Translations under genes and position numbers: made by a program | Shown here: piece by piece, positions 58,514 to 64,000 of the stretch | Layout of the letters: every line of letters begins with the position of its first letter | Numbering within the stretch: the first letter of the stretch is position 1 | Notes under the pieces: model-generated | Seen by the model: only the letters and a program-made list of their open reading frames with translations | Told to the model about the DNA's origin: nothing | Database searches by the model: none | Assembly: GCF_907165205.1 (NCBI RefSeq) | Contig: NC_058189.1 | Location: forward strand, 35,924,270 to 35,988,269 | DNA from: Coccinella septempunctata | Taxonomy: Eukaryota; Arthropoda; Insecta; Coleoptera; Coccinellidae | Reading direction: 5' to 3' | Length of the DNA: 64,000 bases

Positions 58514-59053
58514 ATGAATGCTAGTGATGCTCGTTTTCGAGAGTCTCATCTCGAAAACGATCACGCGATGAACATCTTCAACAAAAACCAGACACAAGCA
58601 GTATCGCCTCCTAAAGCGGTGCTGACCCAGCTCAAGGAAGAGAGACCTGCCCCCAGAGCCCGTTGGCTTGATGAAGCGAAGAGCGAAAACGAAAAACAAA
58701 TAGAAAACGTCTTCTACTCAGAACGAGCAGCTCACCACCACGGTTTACACTCTTTACTTTTTGTTGGCATTGATACTGACATGCTAATAAAACGAGGGTA
58801 CTTCACTCAGGTGATACAACCTTTCCTCAGCCGAGGAGTACCAGTACTCACAAATCAGTACCACCTATGCGTAAATGCAGGTGAAAAATTCATCGGAAAG
58901 TTTTCAGCTGAAAACTTTCGAACCGACGAAAGCGGCAAGGCTTTCACCACACTATCTGAAATAGTGTCAGAACAACAAGTGCTAAAAGATGAATCAGTAT
59001 CATCTACACTTAAAAGTATCTGGCCGACAACATACAGATGCTTTTCCGCATGA
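58514..59053 (+). CDS. Unrecognised 179-residue ORF
   Basis: A single open frame from ATG 58514 with fairly even codon use and less A/T at third positions than its neighbours. The N-terminal third is hydrophilic (HLENDHAMNIFNKNQTQAVS, PPKAVLTQLKEERPAPRARW), then a mixed segment (HSLLFVGIDTDMLIKRGYFT, VIQPFLSRGVPVLTNQYHLC), then a Ser/Glu-rich C-terminus. No signal peptide, membrane segment, zinc finger or catalytic motif is recognised. An 11-bp perfect stem (CGTTTTCGAGA / TCTCGAAAACG) lies in codons 11-20. A second short frame follows (59,052-59,159). It may be a host gene fragment or an unknown transposon ORF; I cannot tell. Confidence 0.4.
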   Translation: MNASDARFRESHLENDHAMNIFNKNQTQAVSPPKAVLTQLKEERPAPRARWLDEAKSENEKQIENVFYSERAAHHHGLHSLLFVGIDTDMLIKRGYFTQVIQPFLSRGVPVLTNQYHLCVNAGEKFIGKFSAENFRTDESGKAFTTLSEIVSEQQVLKDESVSSTLKSIWPTTYRCFSA

Positions 59054-59557
59054 ATTTCTTTCACAACCAAATGCGCACACAATTTATGGGAAAACCAAGT
59101 TTTTCATACAAACCTAATATTCGAGATGAGACAATATCTCCATTGCAGCTAATGCAATGAGTAGATCAAAATATCATACATCTACAGTATAGACGCAGAA
59201 GAAAAGCAAAATCTCGCCAGTAGTTTTCTAGCGTAACATATTCCTTCTAACAAAATCCACTGGTCCCTTTTATGAAGATGAACAACTAACACCCGATGGG
59301 TTTGGAGGGGACAGCGCCGGATTCGTATCGGCGATTTCATGATGTATTGGTTCTATCGGTGTTTTCCCGAGAAGAGAATGAAAATGGAGAACTTCGGATC
59401 AAAGAAATTATGGAGAAATGCCCAATTATTAGATCTGTTCAGTCACAGGAGGGCACTCAGTCGCAATTAGCCCCAAGAAATTATAAGTCTGTTCTTTTTT
59501 ATGTCTTTTTGTAGATTAATTTCCGGTAACGGGATACAGCAATGAATGAATGAATGA
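59054..59557. other. Unassigned; (AATG)n microsatellite at the end
   Basis: The frame 59296-59514 (RFHDVLVLSVFSREENENGE) is unrecognised. GAATGAATGAATGAATGATG at about 59,542-59,562 is a short microsatellite like those at LINE 3' ends, so this may be a LINE tail. Confidence 0.35.
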
Positions 59558-61508
59558 ATGATGCTGTCCATCTACGAGGTTAGGCGTGATGAAGATTCGA
59601 AGAGGCTATATACACGATTGAAAAAAGAACTGAACCAACTTACACATAATACGGCGAAGAACAAGGACGCACAATACATGGAGGAATCGGTAGACAAAAA
59701 TCGTGCTATTTGGAATGTAATAAATTCCAAGATAAAAAGTAAACCGAGTAATTCACGGGGTTCTGACCTCTCTGAGGAGAAATTCAATCGATTTTTCACA
59801 ACAATTGCGGAAAAGTTGATGGTGAGGGATGGCAGCATGGACGAGTGTGTGGACCTGATGAGACGGAAACGGGTTGGGCACCTTCATTCGTTTTTTTTTG
59901 TCCCCGACTACACCCGAGGAAGTCAAAGGAATAGTGGGTAAAATGAAAAATAAGAAGTCCAGAGATATATATGGATTCTCAGTAAGATTGCTTAAAGAGG
60001 TAATCGACTGTCTTGTTGATCCAATCTCAAAACTGGTGAATAACTGTTTCGAGCAGGGGTATTTTCCGGACAAATTGAAAATAGCTAGTCATTCCAGTAT
60101 ACAAAAAGGGCGAGAAAATTTCCTATAGTAATTAAAGACCGATTTCGATGCTTCCAGCTGTCGAAAGTTTTTGAATCCTTTGTCAAAATAAGATTGGTCT
60201 CGTACCTGGAGAGGTTTTCAGTCATCAGTATAGAACAACATGGCTTCAGAAAAGGGAGATCTACTATCACTGCGCTGATCGAGATGATCGAGTTCTTAAT
60301 ATAGGCATTAGACGATTCAGAGGAGGTGGTCATTTCCTGCCTGGACTTAAGCAAGGCTTTTGATTGCGTCGATCATAAAAAGCTCTTGCTCAAACTCGAA
60401 TATGTTGGCATAAGAGGCAAAGCACTATTTTTACTAAAAGCATATATAGTGAACCGGCAGCAGGTGGTTGATTTCGAGGGTAGAACATCTACCAAAAGGG
60501 AGGTTACCTCGGGCGTTCCGCAGGGGTCAGTACTCGGGCCGATTTTATTTTTGATATATGTTGATGGTATGCTGTCAAATGTCACCACAGATGAGGAGAC
60601 ACTTTTTGCAGATGATACCTCTCTCATGAATAGGGCCAAGAACCCGAAATCACTCCAGGAAAAAACTGGAAAATCTCTAGCCGAGGCTGAAGAATGGTTA
60701 AAGCCCGTTTGCAACAGCCGAGAATTCTCTAGAGAATTTACTCGAAAATTCATTCGCCGTGAATTCTTTACCGTTGCATACGCACTTTCGGTAGAATTCT
60801 CTGTTCAGTTGCATACAAAATAATCTCTGCCGTTTTCTTGCGAGAATTTTGTAGAGAATTCTCGGCTGTTGCAAACGGGCTTTAGAAGCAATAACATGAA
60901 GCTTAACTGTGAGAAGACCCAATAGTTATTAGTAACCACCAAATCTAATAACACAGAGAGTGCTTCTATATTAGGATTGAAGATCAGCGGTAATCTAACC
61001 TGGACGGCACATATAAATGGACTCTGCACGAAGTTGTCGACTGCATTACACGCGATGAAACAAATTAAGAACACCTTTCTGAGAGAGAAACTATTTTAAC
61101 TTACTAAGCACAGTTCCATATGACTTATGGCATAATCCTATGGGGCTCATCTCATAATGCACAGAGAGTTTATCTCAAACAGAAGAGAGCATTAAGGCTG
61201 ATATCTGGAGTCGATCACACATTTCCAAATTCATATTAAGGCATTACTACAGGATGATGCTTTTTACTCCATGGATGAATTTGTGGCCAGTTTGAACAAG
61301 AAAACATGATATTGTATTGATATATGATATTTTATTGTGTATAGTCTTCTTGTTTAATTATGATGTTGATATTTGCCTTATACGGGTAATATGAATGTGT
61401 AATGTATTTTGTTTACAAGTTTATTTTAAAGATAGAAGAGATTGTTATAGAATTTTATGACGCACCCTGTAATTTTTTGAGGGAAATAAAATTGAATTGA
61501 ATTGAATT
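59558..61508 (+). pseudogene. CR1/Jockey-type LINE, RT region and 3' end, with MITE insertion
   Basis: The pre-RT linker (59,580-59,870: RLYTRLKKELNQLTH, RAIWNVINSKIKSK, FNRFFTTIAEKL) leads to TPEEVKGIVGKMKNKKSRDI and VDPISKLVNNCFEQGYFPD, then in other frames SNYRPIS-like and EQHGFRKGRSTITALIEMIE. The RT palm follows: SCLDLSKAFDCVDHKKLLLK, TSGVPQGSVLGPILFLIYVD, and LFADDTSLM with the catalytic Asp pair. A MITE at 60,701-60,881 splits the next helix (EAEEWL|EANNMKLNCEKTQ). Thumb and C-terminal pieces run to about 61,310. The 3' end has ATAAAATTGAATTGAATTGAATTG, the pentamer tail expected of CR1-like LINEs. Endonuclease absent; frames broken at about 59,900, 60,120 and 61,100. Confidence 0.8.
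60701..60881. repeat. Foldback MITE copy 2, inside the LINE
   Basis: Same family as 35585-35776 (AGCCCGTTTGCAACAGCCG ends), flanked by TTA. Removing it rejoins the LINE frame at EEWL|EANN. It is about 11 bp shorter than copy 1 and differs mostly in the middle. Confidence 0.85.
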
Positions 61509-61652
61509 GTCTCGTAAATAATTCCGACGAATTTGAAAACTTTGGAATCATTTCGTGTGCAGAAGCTTCATTAACAAGCGAATCGAGATCGGCAATGCTT
61601 TATTGAAATTCAAATTCATCAATCGATTATAGCATTTCACATCTGACATTAA

Positions 61653-62335
61653 GGTCCGTATTAATAGTCAGATCTCAAGTATTGAGAATGTCTAAAGTAG
61701 CGTCTTGAGACATCAGTCTAATTAATAAATTTGATAATTAATAAATTTGACTTGAGTCTGTGTCAAGATGACGTCTCAATCGGCGATCTCACTTGAGTAG
61801 GCGCTTATTAATAAATGTGACTCAAGACTGATCTCAAGATAGGTTTTGGGAACGTCAAATTTTGAGTATGGTCGAACCCTGACTCAAGATGATCTCGAAA
61901 TGAAAGTTGGTTTGGTTTGCTGTGTAAACTGACAGTAATTTAATTGTCTTTTGTGCTTCAGAAAATCGGCATTATTAAAGTCAATATGGAATCCATGGGA
62001 GATATGGCCAACTACTACGGCGAAATCGATTTCATGAAGTTTATCGCAACAGAAAATCAGACTTTTCAATTAATGTCCAAGCCATTGTTGGGCCTAATAA
62101 AGAATTTTTGGATATTGTAGCAAGATGGGCAGGAAGCATGAACGACTCCAGGATCTTCCAAATGTTCAGAGTTCACATGAGGTACACACAACGTGTACTG
62201 GATAGGCGTCTTGTTGGGGATAATGGTTACCCATCATTACCATTATTACTAACACCTATATCACCACAAGACGCTCCATCAATAAGGTTCAACAGAGATA
62301 GACAACTTTACAATAATATTTTGAGTATTTTTTTT
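61653..62335 (+). pseudogene. Harbinger left end with HARBI1 fragment
   Basis: The left terminal repeat GGTCCGTATTAATAGTC, preceded by TAA, and about 365 bp shared in inverted orientation with 56,270-56,645. From 62,035 the transposase reads VYRNRKSDFSINVQAIVGPN, KEFLDIVARWAGSMNDSRIF and LVGDNGYPSLPLLLTPI. The D-S-R-I-F (second catalytic Asp) and GD-x-GYP-L-x-LLTP motifs are diagnostic of DDE_4/HARBI1 nucleases. The region upstream of HRNRK is fused directly to the terminal repeat, so the N-terminal half is deleted, and similarity ends in a T-run at about 62,325. The right end was not found. Confidence 0.75.
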
Positions 62336-63430
62336 TTTTGCGATTTTTTGCATTGACTCTGTAGCGTCCTCAACGCGGTTTCACGCCATCTCGTTAACTC
62401 ACCTAACTCCAAAGATGGAAACTCCGCCTCCCCCTCAAGTTTGAATTATCGAGGATACTCTGGTCCTGTGGGTGGTAGGTCTTCTCTAGGCCTCATGCTA
62501 TAGGACGGATGCTGTAGTCAGATGTTACGTCCAGGCTTCTGCTGTTTATAAAGCAAGAGTGTCCTACTTCGATGGCACTACTTCCCACGGATTACAGAAA
62601 GTTGTTTCTGTGATCTGTGCTAATTCCGCGGTCTGGTCGAAAAACAATATTTTCATCAATTAATCAACATCCCTTTAACCTAATTTCGCGAGTGAATTTG
62701 TACCCCAAGATCCCATCTAGATCACATGCATCGGCGGCTGATTTCGTTCGTTCGCGATCGAAAATCCTGCTTCGTTACACTTTATTGTGAGCCACAGTAT
62801 TGAAAAATATCAAGCAAGAATACAAATGCTAATTTCTCTTTCGTTTTGTAGTCCCAAGTTCTCAAGATCATTACTCAAGACATTCATACGTTGAGGTTCA
62901 AGTCTGAAAAAACTTTGGAGTATAAAAGAAAAACTATTTTTAAATCAAAAAATCTCCAATAAAATCAGTGATCTCAAAGTCTATCAAATCATATGCAGCT
63001 GTGAGGAAAATTGAATCTGAAGCGATTGCATCCAGGGACAGAATGTAACAAAGCAAATTTTCAATTAGTTTTGTTTCCGAATTATTCATTTTCATATTTC
63101 CGTAACGTGAATTGATTAAGTCGACCGGTTTCAGGCCGCGCGGATCCATGTGTTCCCGGATCGCGATGTCTTCAACGTGAGGTCAAGGGGGGATATCGTA
63201 TACCGAATTTGTTTAATTGCTCATTTGACAATTTTACAAAAAAGGGCCGTGCCGGGTATAAATTCGAGCGATTTCGTAAATTCAGTCAATGAAGCCAGAG
63301 TGTTCCGACCGTCCGAGAAGTATACCAGATAGTAAGTACATTCAAGGGTTACACATGGGCAAGGTCTCAGGTATGATTATTTTAATTACTCTTTTGGTTA
63401 ATTTGCCGGTTTATTTCTTTTCCCACATAC
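62336..63430. other. No gene recognised
   Basis: Mixed-composition non-coding sequence; 62,850-62,900 has CTCAAG motifs reminiscent of the Harbinger terminal repeat. Minus-strand frame 62940-63149 and plus-strand frame 63150-63332 have no recognised domain. A restriction-like cluster CGCGGATCC lies at about 63,139. Confidence 0.4.
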
Positions 63431-63439
63431 CCTTCTTTC

Positions 63440-64000
63440 CGCCGTGGAGTTGTGTAGTAGCTTCAAATTGCCTACACTACTCCATGGACTTTCCCAGTAT
63501 GCGTAGGTGTGTACGCTAGCTTCAAATGGCGCGTACATGCTTCCGTGTCATCCTTTCACCGTACCGCCCGGGTCCTGGAGGCCATGCATTAGCTTGAAAC
63601 GACCTGCATGTCTCCTGGTATCCTAAAAGTACAGGGGTGTACGATGTTAGCTTCAAACGGCCCATCCTACACTCTTATCAGGTACGTTCCGCCGTCTCTA
63701 CCTCAGCCCACCCTTACCGTACCGCCTGAGTTCCTAGAGGTGATGCATTAGCTTCAAACGGCCTGCATCTCTCTTGGGATTCCGAGTGTGCGGGAGTGTA
63801 CGATGTTAGCTTCAAACTGCCCATCCTACACACATGCCAGGTATGTTCCTTTGTTACCCCTTTTTTACCCCGCCTTTCCCTAACCGTACCGCCCGAGTTC
63901 TTGGAGATTATGCATTAGCTTCAAACGGCCTGCGTCGCTCCTGGAATTCCGAGTGTACAGAGGTGTACGATGTTAGCTTCAAACGGCCCATCCTACACAA
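63440..64000. repeat. Tandem array of hairpins with constant 16-nt loop
   Basis: At least eight copies of (T)TAGCTTCAAACGGC(C), about 75-85 bp apart, at about 63,458, 63,512, 63,571, 63,646, 63,748, 63,806, 63,911 and 63,973, running off the window edge. Each copy is flanked by self-complementary arms that differ between copies: GTGTAG/CTACAC, GTACGC/GCGTAC, CATGCA/TGCATG, GATGCA/TGCATC, and GTGTACGATG/CATCCTACAC. Two hairpin types alternate within a higher-order repeat of about 160-167 bp marked by CCGTACCGCC (63,559, 63,717, 63,884). It has low coding potential. Function unknown; it could be a structured non-coding RNA, a cruciform-forming satellite or binding sites. Confidence 0.8.

Noticed and set aside
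63440..64000. CRISPR array interpretation of the 16-nt repeated loop
   Set aside because: The sequence is eukaryotic, flanking arms are self-complementary instead of unique spacers, and there are no cas genes.
63440..64000. Hammerhead ribozyme satellite
   Set aside because: The conserved CTGATGA and GAAA core elements are absent; only a single stem-loop per unit is seen.

Overview
This is a eukaryotic, AT-rich, intron-bearing window, most likely from an insect or other arthropod genome. The evidence is GT-AG introns inside recognisable reading frames, THAP-domain P-element-like transposases, PIF/Harbinger elements with Myb/SANT partner genes, Merlin (ISXO2-like) and Crypton elements, and CR1/Jockey- and R1-type LINE fragments. 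I could not determine the order. No bacterial operon, rRNA, tRNA or CRISPR was seen, and no ordinary host gene could be identified with confidence.

The window is a dense transposon graveyard with several well-dated nested insertions. From left to right: a broken Merlin transposase (1.4-2.5 kb); a P-like element (5.0-8.1 kb) carrying a small TIR element; a Harbinger pair of Myb/SANT-like gene and HARBI1 remnant (8.2-9.9 kb); a TIR element (9.9-10.4 kb) and a pogo remnant (11.1-11.5 kb); a THAP-DDE4 transposase followed by a YqaJ nuclease (11.7-13.3 kb, ISL2EU-like); a LINE ORF1 scrap; two P-like copies (14.2-17.5 kb); a Harbinger deletion derivative (18.2-19.0 kb); a nearly intact Crypton tyrosine-recombinase element (19.7-21.3 kb) with palindromic flanks; a second YqaJ nuclease (21.5-22.1 kb); and various fragments to 27 kb.

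The middle holds a ubiquitin-protease-like fragment (29 kb), several foldback elements, a P/THAP9-like element (32.6-35.9 kb), an R1-type RT scrap, and a P-like element (37.5-44.1 kb). That P-like element is split by a Harbinger derivative (TSD TAA) and by a 2.75-kb Sola-like element (TSD AATT). Next come nested TIR elements (44.7-46.0 kb), a Jockey RT scrap, and another P-like element (48.6-51.7 kb). This one is interrupted by a hAT element, which is itself interrupted by a hAT MITE with a perfect 8-bp TSD.

The right part has a Harbinger Myb/SANT gene interrupted by a truncated LTR retrotransposon (LTR, tRNA primer-binding site, gag), facing a HARBI1 remnant (52.7-56.6 kb). It is followed by a second Harbinger element, a foldback MITE, an unrecognised 179-codon ORF, a CR1/Jockey-type LINE with a MITE inside it, another Harbinger end, and finally an array of hairpins with an almost constant 16-nt loop and covarying stems (63.4 kb to the window edge). 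That hairpin array is the most unusual structure here. Nearly all coding features are pseudogenes. The Crypton and the Sola-like element come closest to intact, each with one homopolymer frameshift (the Sola-like one also has a stop).
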